DNA of 64,000 nt from Sedimentibacter saalensis (GTDB lineage Bacteria; Bacillota; Clostridia; Tissierellales; Sedimentibacteraceae): the NCBI RefSeq assembly GCF_007830175.1, contig NZ_VLKH01000001.1:124001-188000 (forward strand), in the 5' to 3' direction. The translations under genes were made by a program, and so were the position numbers. Shown in pieces: positions 54,044 through 62,537 of the stretch (position 1 is the first letter of the stretch; every line of letters begins with the position of its first letter). Below the pieces are notes generated by a model, which saw nothing but the letters and a program-made list of their open reading frames with translations, had not been told where the DNA came from and did not search any database.

Positions 54044-55567
54044 ATGGAAAGAATAGTAAAAATTTTCGACACAACATTAAGAGACGGAGAGCAGTCACCT
54101 GGCTGCAGCATGAACCTGAAGGAAAAAATCGAGATGGCCACTCAGCTTGAACGTATGAATGTTGACATTATTGAAGCAGGATTTGCTGCAGCTTCACCGG
54201 GAGACCTGATGGCAATTCAGGAAATTTCTAAACACATAAAAAATTGTACCATTGCCAGTCTTGCACGTTCTAACAAAGATGACATCGACAAAGCATGGGA
54301 AAGTTTGAAATATGCTGTTCGTCCGCGCATACACGTCTTCATTGCAACGTCACCAATACACATGGAATACAAGCTTAACATGACACCGGAGCAGGTTGTT
54401 AAGACTACTGAGGAATTGGTTTCTTATGCAAAATCTAAATGCAGCGACATTGAATTTTCATGCGAAGATGCTACAAGAAGCGACGTTGATTTCATCGCAA
54501 GAGTCATTGATACAGCTATCAAGGCAGGAGCAACAACAATAAACATTCCTGATACTGTGGGATACACAACACCTGATGAATATTACAACTTCATAGTTTC
54601 AATCACTGAAAAATGCCCGGCAATAAAGACAGTTGACATTTCTGTCCACTGCCACAATGATTTGGGCATGGGAGTTGCAAACACACTGGCGGCCATAAAA
54701 GCAGGAGCCACTCAAATCGAATGCACAGTAAACGGAATAGGAGAAAGGGCTGGGAATGCAGCACTTGAGGAAATAGTCATGGCTATAAAGACAAGAAAAG
54801 ACTATTTCAAAGCTGACACAAGAATAGACACAAAGCAGATAATGAGAAGCAGCAACCTGTTAACAAGAATAACCGGCATCAAGGTACAGCCCAACAAGGC
54901 AATTGTAGGAAACAATGCATTTTCTCACGAGTCAGGCATTCACCAGCATGGAGTTTTGAAAAACAAACAGACTTATGAAATAATGACTCCTGAATCTGTG
55001 GGGCTTGACAAAAACAAGCTTGTTCTTGGGAAACACTCCGGAAGGCACGCATTCAGGGACAAATTGGAACAATTGGGTTACAAGCTGACAAACGAAGAAC
55101 TGGATGAAGCATTCAAAAAGTTCAAGGCACTGGCAGACAAAAAGAAAGATGTATTCGACAAGGACATCGAAGCATTGGTTTCAAGACAAAAAATTGATGT
55201 TCCAAGAACATACGAGCTTCACAATTATGTAATTAACACCGGCAACGTTATAACACCTACAGCAACAGTTTCAATCAAAAAAGACAAAATGATCAGAGAA
55301 GAAGTTGCAACAGGCGATGGTCCCATATACGCTTCATTTAAAGCCATAGAAAAAATATTGGGCAGGGACTACCGGCTTGATGATTTCTCAATCAATTCAA
55401 TCACAGAAGGCGAAGATGCACTGGGAGACGTTATGGTAAGATTGAGCGACAACGGTGAGAAGTTCGTTGGAAGAGGAATGAGCACCGATATTATTGAAGC
55501 CAGCATTACCGCTTATATAAATGCAATAAACAAAATGATATATGAAAAACAAAATATTGTACAATGA
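54044..55567 (+). CDS. leuA: 2-isopropylmalate synthase
   Basis: 507 residues. The HMGL-type TIM barrel starts with [16 protein letters not shown] near residue 6 and has the metal motif [10 protein letters not shown]; the C-terminal LeuA regulatory domain (about 385-500) gives leucine feedback. It condenses acetyl-CoA with 2-oxoisovalerate. First gene after the T-box; AGGAGG precedes ATG. Confidence 0.96.
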   Translation: MERIVKIFDTTLRDGEQSPGCSMNLKEKIEMATQLERMNVDIIEAGFAAASPGDLMAIQEISKHIKNCTIASLARSNKDDIDKAWESLKYAVRPRIHVFIATSPIHMEYKLNMTPEQVVKTTEELVSYAKSKCSDIEFSCEDATRSDVDFIARVIDTAIKAGATTINIPDTVGYTTPDEYYNFIVSITEKCPAIKTVDISVHCHNDLGMGVANTLAAIKAGATQIECTVNGIGERAGNAALEEIVMAIKTRKDYFKADTRIDTKQIMRSSNLLTRITGIKVQPNKAIVGNNAFSHESGIHQHGVLKNKQTYEIMTPESVGLDKNKLVLGKHSGRHAFRDKLEQLGYKLTNEELDEAFKKFKALADKKKDVFDKDIEALVSRQKIDVPRTYELHNYVINTGNVITPTATVSIKKDKMIREEVATGDGPIYASFKAIEKILGRDYRLDDFSINSITEGEDALGDVMVRLSDNGEKFVGRGMSTDIIEASITAYINAINKMIYEKQNIVQ

Positions 55568-55577
55568 GGAGATTATC

Positions 55578-56843
55578 ATGGGTATGACAATGACACAAAA
55601 AATCCTGGCAGCACATGCAGGATTGAATGAAGTAAAAGCAGGACAATTTATTGAAATGAACCTTGATCTGGTACTTGGCAATGACATAACAGCCCCTGTA
55701 GCCATTAAGGAATTCAAAAAAATGGGGGCAGAAAAAATATATCACAAAGACAAGGTAGTCATTGTTCTTGACCACTTTGTTCCAAATAAGGATATAAAAT
55801 CAGCACAGCAGTGCAAAATATCAAGAGAATTCGCCAAGGAACAGGAAATCACGAATTTCTTTGATGTGGGACAAATGGGAATCGAGCACGCTCTTATTCC
55901 TGAAAAGGGACTCATTGTTGCAGGCGAAACATGCATTGGAGCAGATTCTCACACATGCACTTACGGCGCCCTGGGAGCTTTTTCAACAGGCATTGGTTCC
56001 ACAGACATGGCCGCCGGAATGGCAACAGGTCAGGTGTGGCTTAAAGTTCCTTCAGCAATAAAGTTTAACCTCACAGGAAAGCCAAACAGATGGATAAGCG
56101 GCAAAGACGTCATTCTCTACATCATTGGAAAAATCGGAGTTGACGGAGCTTTGTACAAATCAATGGAATTCACAGGAGACGGTGTAAAGGAACTTTCAAT
56201 GGATGACCGCTTTTCAATTGCTAACATGGCCATTGAAGCAGGCGGAAAAAACGGAATTTTCCCTGTAGATGAAAAGACCATTGAATACATGAAAGAACAT
56301 TCAGTTAAAAATTATACTATCTTTGAAGCTGACGAGGATGCAGAATATGACCAGGTAATAGACATTGACTTAAGCACGTTGAAATCAACGGTATCATTCC
56401 CCCACCTTCCCGAAAACACAAGAAGCATCGATAATGTGGGCGAAGTTAAAATTCATCAGGCAGTTATCGGCTCATGCACAAACGGCCGCATAGAAGACAT
56501 GAGAGTTGCAGCAGAAATATTAAAAGGCCGCAAGGTTCATCCGGATGTAAGAACAATAATCATTCCTGCAACACAATCTATTTACAAACAGTGCATCACT
56601 GAAGGGCTGGCTGAAATATTCATCGATGCGGGAGCAGCCATAAGCACACCTACCTGCGGACCATGCCTGGGAGGCTACATGGGAATATTGGCAGACGGAG
56701 AAAGAAGTATTTCCACAACAAACAGAAACTTTGTAGGCCGCATGGGCCACACAGGTTCAGAAGTGTACCTGGCAAGCCCGGCAGTGGCAGCCGCTTCTGC
56801 CATAGCAGGAAAAATTGCTGATCCAAGCGACATAGTTAAATAA
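55578..56843 (+). CDS. leuC: 3-isopropylmalate dehydratase large subunit
   Basis: 421 residues, the shorter LeuC type seen in Clostridia and archaea. Iron-sulfur cysteines are in GSCTNGR and TCGPCLGG, with [16 protein letters not shown] near residue 115. It isomerises 2- to 3-isopropylmalate with LeuD. The start is the ATG at 55578, after GAGGAG; the upstream in-frame codons overlap leuA. Confidence 0.96.
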   Translation: MGMTMTQKILAAHAGLNEVKAGQFIEMNLDLVLGNDITAPVAIKEFKKMGAEKIYHKDKVVIVLDHFVPNKDIKSAQQCKISREFAKEQEITNFFDVGQMGIEHALIPEKGLIVAGETCIGADSHTCTYGALGAFSTGIGSTDMAAGMATGQVWLKVPSAIKFNLTGKPNRWISGKDVILYIIGKIGVDGALYKSMEFTGDGVKELSMDDRFSIANMAIEAGGKNGIFPVDEKTIEYMKEHSVKNYTIFEADEDAEYDQVIDIDLSTLKSTVSFPHLPENTRSIDNVGEVKIHQAVIGSCTNGRIEDMRVAAEILKGRKVHPDVRTIIIPATQSIYKQCITEGLAEIFIDAGAAISTPTCGPCLGGYMGILADGERSISTTNRNFVGRMGHTGSEVYLASPAVAAASAIAGKIADPSDIVK

Positions 56844-56865
56844 TTAAAATACCGGAGGAATAAAA

Positions 56866-57360
56866 ATGATTGTACAAGGAAAAGTTTTCAAATACGGCAA
56901 TGACATAGATACAGATGTAATCATACCTGCAAGATACCTGAATGTAACAGACCCCAAGGACTTGGCATCACACTGCATGGAAGACATAGACAAGAATTTC
57001 ATCAATGAAGTCAAAGACGGAGATATCATGGTGGCACTGAAAAACTTTGGCTGCGGCTCATCAAGAGAACATGCTCCCATAGCCATAAAAGCAGCAGGCA
57101 TATCATGCGTCATTGCTAAAAGCTACGCCCGAATTTTTTATAGAAATGCTTTTAACATCGGTCTTCCAATACTTGAATGTGAAGAAGCAGCAGACAAAAT
57201 ACAAGCTGGCGACGAAGTGAACGTAGATTTCAAAAACGGCACTATAAAGAACATAACAAAAAATGAAACTTATCAGGCAGAGCCGTTCCCGGAATTCATC
57301 GAGCAGATAATCAATGCAGACGGACTTGTAAATTACGTAAAAAACAAAATCCAAAAATGA
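56866..57360 (+). CDS. leuD: 3-isopropylmalate dehydratase small subunit
   Basis: 164 residues with the swivel-domain motifs [17 protein letters not shown] and [12 protein letters not shown]. Partner of LeuC. GGAGG precedes ATG, 22 bp after leuC. It is separated from leuB by 291 bp of repeats, unusual within a leu operon. Confidence 0.96.
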   Translation: MIVQGKVFKYGNDIDTDVIIPARYLNVTDPKDLASHCMEDIDKNFINEVKDGDIMVALKNFGCGSSREHAPIAIKAAGISCVIAKSYARIFYRNAFNIGLPILECEEAADKIQAGDEVNVDFKNGTIKNITKNETYQAEPFPEFIEQIINADGLVNYVKNKIQK

Positions 57361-57651
57361 AGAATTAATTTAGGTTGATGACAAGTTATTTAAATTAATT
57401 AACATCGGTAATTGTCGATGAATTTGAAATCACATTTTGTAGGGGAGGACTACTGTCCTCCCGAAAAAAATATTGAAATAGCAAAACGGGCGGATACAAG
57501 ATCCGCCCCTACGTACTGGTTAATCTGGCATTAAGCGGTGAATCCGGATTTCAATGCGTAGGGGAGAGCCTTGTGCTCTCCCGCATTAATAACCTCGGGC
57601 GGATACAAGATCCGCCCCTACAATATGTAGAAATTAATAGCGGAGGGTTCA
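57361..57651. repeat. Two R2 repeats between leuD and leuB
   Basis: R2 elements are at 57439-57512 and 57558-57621. Each begins GTAGGGGAG and ends CCGCCCCTAC; both right halves read CGGGCGGATACAAGATCCGCCCC. Before them, GGTTGATGACAAG at 57374 resembles an R1 outer end, without an R1 core. The region has no gene. The hairpins could attenuate or stabilise the leu transcript between leuD and leuB. Confidence 0.85.
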
Positions 57652-58713
57652 ATGAATTATAAAATAGCAGTTATAAAAGGCGACGGAATCGGCCCTGAAA
57701 TAGTTGATGAAGCCGTCAAGGTTTTAAATAAAGTAGGAGAAGTATACGGTCACACATTTGAATACACAGAGGCTCTTGCAGGAGGCGCTGCCATAGACAA
57801 GACCGGAGTTCCTCTTCCGGAGGAAACATTGGAAGTCTGCAGAAAAAGCCATGCTCTTTTGTTCGGAGCAGTTGGCGGACCTAAATGGGACAGCCTGCCA
57901 AGTGAAATAAGACCTGAAAAGGGACTTCTTTCATTAAGAAAGGAACTCAACTTATACACAAATATCAGACCTGCCATAATGTTCGATGAATTGAAGGACA
58001 CATGCCCCTTAAGACCGGACATTGTTGAAGGAGGTTTAGATGTTGTAATACTGAGAGAGCTTACAGGAGGTATTTATTTCGGAAAGAAATTTACCGAAGG
58101 AGATTATGCCTGTGACTGCATGGAATACTCCAAGTATGAAATTGAAAGGATTGCCCATCAGGCATTTAAAATTGCCCAAACAAGAGACAAGAGAGTAACA
58201 AGCGTGGATAAATCAAATGTGCTTGAAACTTCAAGGCTGTGGAGAAAGACTGTTGAAGAAACAGCAAAAAAATATCCGGACGTAAAATTAAACCACATGT
58301 ATGTTGACAATGCCGCAATGCAGCTTGTAACAAACCCCAAACAATTTGACGTCATAGTAACTGAAAACATGTTTGGAGACATTCTTTCTGACGAAGCAAG
58401 CATGATTACCGGTTCAATAGGAATGCTTCCATCTGCTTCATTAGGTGACAACAACTTTGGAATGTATGAACCTATTCATGGTTCAGCGCCTGACATTGCC
58501 GGTCAGGGAAAGGCAAACCCCATTGCAACAATTATTTCCGTATCAATGATGCTCAAATATACCCTGGGATTGCCAAAAGAGGCACAGTCAATAGAAGATG
58601 CTGTAAAAAAATCATTGAAAGATGGTTACAGAACCATGGACATTGCTAAGAAAGGCGAAAAGGCCATCAGCACACAGGAGATGGGAAAAATAATAACAGA
58701 AAACATCAAGTAA
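57652..58713 (+). CDS. leuB: 3-isopropylmalate dehydrogenase
   Basis: 353 residues. Landmarks are [45 protein letters not shown] and the C-terminal [18 protein letters not shown]. It oxidises and decarboxylates 3-isopropylmalate with NAD. CGGAGG precedes ATG. Last gene of the leucine operon; its terminator carries an R2 insertion. Confidence 0.97.
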   Translation: MNYKIAVIKGDGIGPEIVDEAVKVLNKVGEVYGHTFEYTEALAGGAAIDKTGVPLPEETLEVCRKSHALLFGAVGGPKWDSLPSEIRPEKGLLSLRKELNLYTNIRPAIMFDELKDTCPLRPDIVEGGLDVVILRELTGGIYFGKKFTEGDYACDCMEYSKYEIERIAHQAFKIAQTRDKRVTSVDKSNVLETSRLWRKTVEETAKKYPDVKLNHMYVDNAAMQLVTNPKQFDVIVTENMFGDILSDEASMITGSIGMLPSASLGDNNFGMYEPIHGSAPDIAGQGKANPIATIISVSMMLKYTLGLPKEAQSIEDAVKKSLKDGYRTMDIAKKGEKAISTQEMGKIITENIK

Positions 58714-58748
58714 AAAAACAGAGGACCGTGAACTTGAATTCACATTTT

Positions 58749-58828
58749 GTAGGGGAGAACCTCGTGTTCTCCCGCAAAAAAGATGTTATTGAATCAACAG
58801 CACTGGCGGACACAAGATCCGCCCCTAC
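58749..58828. repeat. R2 repeat in the leuB terminator
   Basis: GTAGGGGAGAACCTCGTGTTCTCCCGC, a spacer, then TGGCGGACACAAGATCCGCCCCTAC. It lies between two copies of GAGGACCGT (58721-58729 and 58860-58868), the second of which belongs to the terminator hairpin. Confidence 0.85.
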
Positions 58829-58858
58829 CATATGTAGAAATTAGGTTTGTCAATAGTC

Positions 58859-58878
58859 TGAGGACCGTAAGGTCCTCA
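58859..58878. terminator. Terminator hairpin between leuB and yyaC
   Basis: TGAGGACC-gtaa-GGTCCTCA, an 8-bp stem between convergent genes. T-run is poor. Confidence 0.65.
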
Positions 58879-58881
58879 TGT

Positions 58882-59445
58882 TTATGTGCTGCTTAGAGAT
58901 GCCTGTTCATTAATGGCCGAAGAAAATCTGTTGTTCATGTCTGCTGCCAGAAGTATTCCTTCACATATGACTTCAGCCATTTCATAAATTAAGGAAAGCC
59001 TTGTATCCTGAACCAGGTCATGAAATTCCTTGTCGCTTGAATCAACAACCCCTATTATTGAAACATCCCCTATTTCCGGAAGCAGCTTCCCAATTCCCTT
59101 TCCGGGAGTTATGGAACCTTCCCGCACCTCTATTATTCCTTGGTTTTTTTTATTGCTTAAGCATGCATCAATCGCTATGATGCTATCATAATTTTTCTTT
59201 TTTAATGTTTTTATGTAATCGTTGATATTTATTGCATGGACAGGTTTTTCCAGCGTACCGTAAATATCGCCGCAAAAATTTTCTTTCATAAGCAATGTTC
59301 CGGTTAACGGACCCAGGCTGTCAATTATACATTTATCTGTTCCGATACATACCAAAGCAAAATTGTTTTTCATATGTTCAGCCAGATAATTTCCGATTTT
59401 TATGGCTGCAAAGCTGTTTTTGTAATGCACTTCCAATGGATTCAA
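58882..59445 (-). CDS. yyaC: YyaC-family sporulation protein (germination-protease-like)
   Basis: About 187 residues. YyaC landmarks are VCIGTDKCIIDSLGPLTG, YGTLEKPVHAIN and IIAIDACLSNKKNQG, in a fold related to the germination protease GPR. The best start is the TTG at 59445, 6 nt after AGGGGGTG; the in-frame GTG at 59454 lies inside that ribosome-binding site. A hairpin pairs this site with CACCCCCT upstream. The role in sporulation is from family knowledge; substrate unknown. Confidence 0.85.
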   Translation of the reverse strand: MNPLEVHYKNSFAAIKIGNYLAEHMKNNFALVCIGTDKCIIDSLGPLTGTLLMKENFCGDIYGTLEKPVHAININDYIKTLKKKNYDSIIAIDACLSNKKNQGIIEVREGSITPGKGIGKLLPEIGDVSIIGVVDSSDKEFHDLVQDTRLSLIYEMAEVICEGILLAADMNNRFSSAINEQASLSST

Positions 59446-59451
59446 AGGAAA

Positions 59452-59487
59452 CACCCCCTATGCATTAGTATATACAGCCAGGGGGTG
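59452..59487 (-). promoter_or_regulatory. Hairpin sequestering the yyaC ribosome-binding site
   Basis: On the minus strand CACCCCCT (59487-59480) pairs perfectly with AGGGGGTG (59459-59452) across a 20-nt loop. The 3' arm is the ribosome-binding site of yyaC. It could instead be a weak terminator of the upstream DUF975 gene, but the T-run after it is interrupted. Confidence 0.55.
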
Positions 59488-59518
59488 CTTTATGTGCAGC
59501 ATTTATTCAATTTTATTT

Positions 59519-60259
59519 TTAATCGCGATAGTACCTGTCATAATCGTTGTATCCGTCTTGTGCGTTAAAATCATTTAAATTAAAATCGCCTGAAGTTGCC
59601 GTTCCGTTGTCCAGCGAAATTTTTCTGAGAGCCACATAAAGCTGTGCACATGTTGCATCGTAATAAGGATTCACGAAAAGCATTCCTATGACCAGCGCCA
59701 ATAATCCCAGAAGATACCATCCCAAAAATGATATATCAAGTACAAAAGCTTCAAATTTGTTTCCATCCATCATTTTTCTGCTCAGGGTAATTGCCTCATT
59801 TGCCCCTATGTTTGGATTGTCTCCCAGTATGTACGGAACCATCCTGTACGAATATGCTTTTATTATGCCCGGAATAACAAAAAGCAGCGTCCACAAGATG
59901 TTGTAGACATTCATAAGAAACATTGTTGATACAATTCCCTTGTAATTCATGCTGTCAAAAGAAAACCCGTAACATCCCTTTGTATTTTTGTACTGTGAAA
60001 GCTTTACAAAATACCTCCTTGAACCAACTTCCAGCGAATATCCAACTAAGACCCTGAATACTAAAAGAAGAGTTACTACAACTAAAAAAATCATATAATA
60101 TTCCGGATGACGTGCTAAATATTCCCCTGTATCTTCGCCTCTTGAACTTCCTCCTCTGCCTGTTACCAGCATCAAAACCAAGCTTACTAAAAAAGCATTC
60201 CAGTAGTTGTTTTTAAGAGACGCCTTTGCTAATGATTTAAGCTCTACCCTATCCCACAT
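59519..60259 (-). CDS. DUF975 membrane protein
   Basis: 246 residues with about five or six hydrophobic segments and the family's LKNNYWNAFLVSLVLML start. The C-terminal third ends with a charged, tyrosine-rich tail (YNDYDRYYRD). DUF975 proteins are integral membrane proteins of unknown function. AGGAGG precedes ATG. It is the gene just upstream of yyaC on the same strand. Confidence 0.85.
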   Translation of the reverse strand: MWDRVELKSLAKASLKNNYWNAFLVSLVLMLVTGRGGSSRGEDTGEYLARHPEYYMIFLVVVTLLLVFRVLVGYSLEVGSRRYFVKLSQYKNTKGCYGFSFDSMNYKGIVSTMFLMNVYNILWTLLFVIPGIIKAYSYRMVPYILGDNPNIGANEAITLSRKMMDGNKFEAFVLDISFLGWYLLGLLALVIGMLFVNPYYDATCAQLYVALRKISLDNGTATSGDFNLNDFNAQDGYNDYDRYYRD

Positions 60260-60280
60260 ATTACCTCCTATTATAAACAG

Positions 60281-60871
60281 CTATTTAGCTGCAAATATTT
60301 GAACCAATAGCTTCATATATTTTCTCATTCCTTCACGCAAATTGTAGCTGCCATCATGGGATGCCCAGTCATAACACAGTCCCCTTGCGGCAATAAAAAG
60401 ATATTCCGTTATTCCTTCAGGACCATAGTCTTTAATGATCTCCCCAGACTCCTGACCTTTTTTGATTGTGTCAATAAGAACTGCCTGCATATTTCTGCCC
60501 TTGGAAATGTATAGTTTATTTGCCGAAGCAAAAAGCTGCTTTGTTGTTTCAACACCTGTTATTTCATTGTACCTGGCATAATATTCAAAAAAATCAATTA
60601 TATTTTCAACAGTGCTTTTTCCGCTGACATTAGGTCTTACTGTTTCTTCGAAATACACATCTCCCCTCTTGTATATTTCAATTAAAATATCATCCTTGGA
60701 TTTGAAATAATTGTAGAAGGAACCAACAGACACACCAGCCTTGGTGCATATGTCGTCAATTTTCATGTTGTTGAATCCTTTTTGTTCCATGAGTTTTATT
60801 GCAGTCTTGTAAATTTTGTTTTTTGTAGCCTCAGCCTGAATTTTTCTGCTGTTTATTTTCTCTGCAGCCAT
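60281..60871 (-). CDS. TetR-family transcriptional regulator
   Basis: 196 residues. A typical TetR helix-turn-helix fills about 12-62 (TKNKIYKTAIKLMEQKGFNN then AGVSVGSFYNYFKSKDDIL). The C-terminal ligand domain is unspecific. It is divergent from the YczE-like gene, whose promoter holds the palindrome ACACCGGTGT, so it probably represses that gene. AAGGAG precedes ATG. Confidence 0.9.
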   Translation of the reverse strand: MAAEKINSRKIQAEATKNKIYKTAIKLMEQKGFNNMKIDDICTKAGVSVGSFYNYFKSKDDILIEIYKRGDVYFEETVRPNVSGKSTVENIIDFFEYYARYNEITGVETTKQLFASANKLYISKGRNMQAVLIDTIKKGQESGEIIKDYGPEGITEYLFIAARGLCYDWASHDGSYNLREGMRKYMKLLVQIFAAK

Positions 60872-61015
60872 TTCAGTCTCCTTACATTATATTTAAAGTA
60901 TCATTTGAATTATAACAAATTAATTATGCAATTACTATTGAAATCATAAAATATTCAAATATTTTTTAATAATACTAAATTTATTCTTCCCTGAAAAATT
61001 ATTGTCTTTATTTTG

Positions 61016-61044
61016 TTGACACCGGTGTTCAAAGACAATATAAT
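61016..61044 (+). promoter_or_regulatory. Promoter of the YczE-like gene with internal operator
   Basis: TTGACA (61016-61021), 17-bp spacer, TATAAT (61039-61044), a consensus sigma-A promoter. The palindrome ACACCGGTGT (61019-61028) overlaps the -35 box and spacer, within a longer imperfect repeat TTGACACCGGTGTTCAA (61016-61032). Likely TetR operator. Confidence 0.75.
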
Positions 61045-61072
61045 GATTTCATTACATCAAGAAGGTGAAAAT

Positions 61073-61732
61073 GTGGAAAATTATATTAAAAGAACTGCCA
61101 AAGTAATGTTTGGACTTGTACTATACTCAGTTGGTCTTTTGTTCAGCATCAATGCAAACATAGGACTTGCTCCATGGGATGCTTTCGGAATCGGAGTATC
61201 GAACTTAACTGGAATTTCATATGGAAATGTCAGCATATTGACCGGTATTATAATATTGTTTTCGGTTGTGCTTCTAAAGGAAAAAATAGGCATTGGGACA
61301 GTCTTGAACACCGTCCTCATAGGTATATTTGTTGATATTCTTCTTTCATTGAATATATTGCCTAAGATGACAAACTTTTTTGCCGGCTTGTTGGTTATGG
61401 TCATAGGTCAAGTAATAGTAAGCTTTGCCAGCTATTTTTACATAAGCCCCGGCATGGGATGCGGACCAAGAGACACACTCATGGTTGCTCTGGGCAAGAG
61501 GTTTCCCACTGTTCCAATCGGAGCAATCCGCGGACTCATTGAAGGCACAGTGCTTATCATAGGCTTCCTTCTTGGAGCAAAGGTCGGAATAGGAACTGTA
61601 ATTGCAGTTTTCGGAATAAGCTTCATAATGCAGACAACATTCAAATACCTTAAGTTTGACATAAAGGCTGTTGTACACGAAAGCCTTTTCGATTCATTGA
61701 AAAATTTCAAGGTTATATTTGCAAAATCATAA
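61073..61732 (+). CDS. YczE/YyaS/YitT-family membrane protein
   Basis: 219 residues from the GTG at 61073, which follows AAGGTG. Earlier in-frame starts at 61013 and 61043 overlap the promoter's -35 and -10 boxes, so they cannot be used. Five hydrophobic segments and the family motifs NIGLAPWDAFGIGVSN and SPGMGCGPRDTLMVALG are present. Function is unknown; relatives include small membrane proteins next to TetR regulators. Confidence 0.86.
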   Translation: MENYIKRTAKVMFGLVLYSVGLLFSINANIGLAPWDAFGIGVSNLTGISYGNVSILTGIIILFSVVLLKEKIGIGTVLNTVLIGIFVDILLSLNILPKMTNFFAGLLVMVIGQVIVSFASYFYISPGMGCGPRDTLMVALGKRFPTVPIGAIRGLIEGTVLIIGFLLGAKVGIGTVIAVFGISFIMQTTFKYLKFDIKAVVHESLFDSLKNFKVIFAKS

Positions 61733-61735
61733 ATA

Positions 61736-61757
61736 AAAAGCTATGTTTCCATAGCTT
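61736..61757 (+). terminator. Terminator stem after the YczE-like gene
   Basis: AAGCTATG-tttc-CATAGCTT. The T-run stops after two T, where a repeat-associated ATTGACAAAAC follows, so the terminator may have been interrupted. Confidence 0.6.
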
Positions 61758-61788
61758 AGACTATTGACAAAACTAATTTTCAAAAGTT

Positions 61789-62002
61789 GTAGGGGCGGAT
61801 CTTGTAGAGGCCACTGAAAAACTATACATTTATTCACTGTCATTCTGAGGCGTAGCCGAAGAATCTCATGTTTTCAACAAAGATGAGATCCTTCACTGTC
61901 GTTCAGGATGACAGGAAAGACTTTTTCAGTGACGTCATCTTGTATCCGCCCGTATTATTAAATAATTTTGTTATCTTCGGGAGGACAGTAGTCCTCCCCT
62001 AC
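61789..62002. repeat. R2 repeat interrupted by R1 copy d, overlapping the thioesterase end
   Basis: The left half GTAGGGGCGGATCTTGT is split by R1 copy d and resumes ATCTTGTATCCGCCCG; the right half CGGGAGGACAGTAGTCCTCCCCTAC ends at 62002. Bases 61958-62002 are also the last 14 codons and the stop of the thioesterase gene. Confidence 0.87.
61806..61936. mobile_element. R1 copy d: MITE-like insertion with 7-bp target duplication
   Basis: A 131-bp unit with inverted ends CACTGAAAAA (61812-61821) and TTTTTCAGTG (61922-61931). The 120 bp they bound differ from copy c at one base. ATCTTGT is duplicated at 61799-61805 and 61937-61943. It lies in the R2 loop like copy c, but in opposite orientation relative to R2. 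Confidence 0.82.
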
Positions 62003-62470
62003 ATTTTCCCTTGTCGACTTTCTTGCCAAATATCTTTGTTTTCCTTCTTCAAAAAGTTTTTCTTCTTCTTCGTTCACAAGCTTCAATGGCGGTACAGCAA
62101 CAGGTTTCCCATTTTTATCCAGGGCAACAAATGTAAAATAACCTGTCAATGCAACCTTGGGAGGTTCATCAAACCTCAGGTCCTCCACCATAACCGTTGC
62201 CAGAACCTCAATGGAACTTATTCCAACGAATGTAACCTGGCATATACACTTAACATAATTACCTATATGTATGGGAAGATGAAATTCCAGACTATCTACT
62301 CGCGCAGTAACAACGCTTGACCTGCAATGTCTCATTGCAGCTATACCTGATGCGTTGTCCATCATTTTCATTATTTCGCCGCCGTGGACATTTCCTGCTA
62401 TGTTGGCATGCTCCGGCTGCATGAGACTTCCCATTATTATTTTAGATTGTTCTACTGTCTTGGCTTCTAT
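61958..62470 (-). CDS. Hotdog acyl-CoA thioesterase with probable AUA start and R2-encoded tail
   Basis: About 170 residues if started at the ATA codon at 62470. That codon lies 6 nt after AGAGGTG and begins IEAKTVEQSKIIMGSLMQP, the usual N-terminus of this family. The in-frame ATG at 62434 has no ribosome-binding site and would cut the first 12 residues. The fold shows PEHANIAGNVHGGEIMKMMD and RVDSLEFHLPIHIGN. It hydrolyses acyl-CoA to acid and CoA. The final VGEDYCPPEDNKII comes from the R2 repeat. Confidence 0.83.
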   Translation of the reverse strand: MEAKTVEQSKIIMGSLMQPEHANIAGNVHGGEIMKMMDNASGIAAMRHCRSSVVTARVDSLEFHLPIHIGNYVKCICQVTFVGISSIEVLATVMVEDLRFDEPPKVALTGYFTFVALDKNGKPVAVPPLKLVNEEEEKLFEEGKQRYLARKSTRENVGEDYCPPEDNKII

Positions 62471-62537
62471 TTAATACACCTCTTTCATTGGATGATTATA
62501 TCAAATTGCATTAAACATTTCTACATTTTTATATTGC

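Noticed and set aside
61868-62320. A 150-residue plus-strand reading frame
   Set aside because: It is antisense to the thioesterase gene and runs through the R1 and R2 repeats; no ribosome-binding site and no family resemblance.
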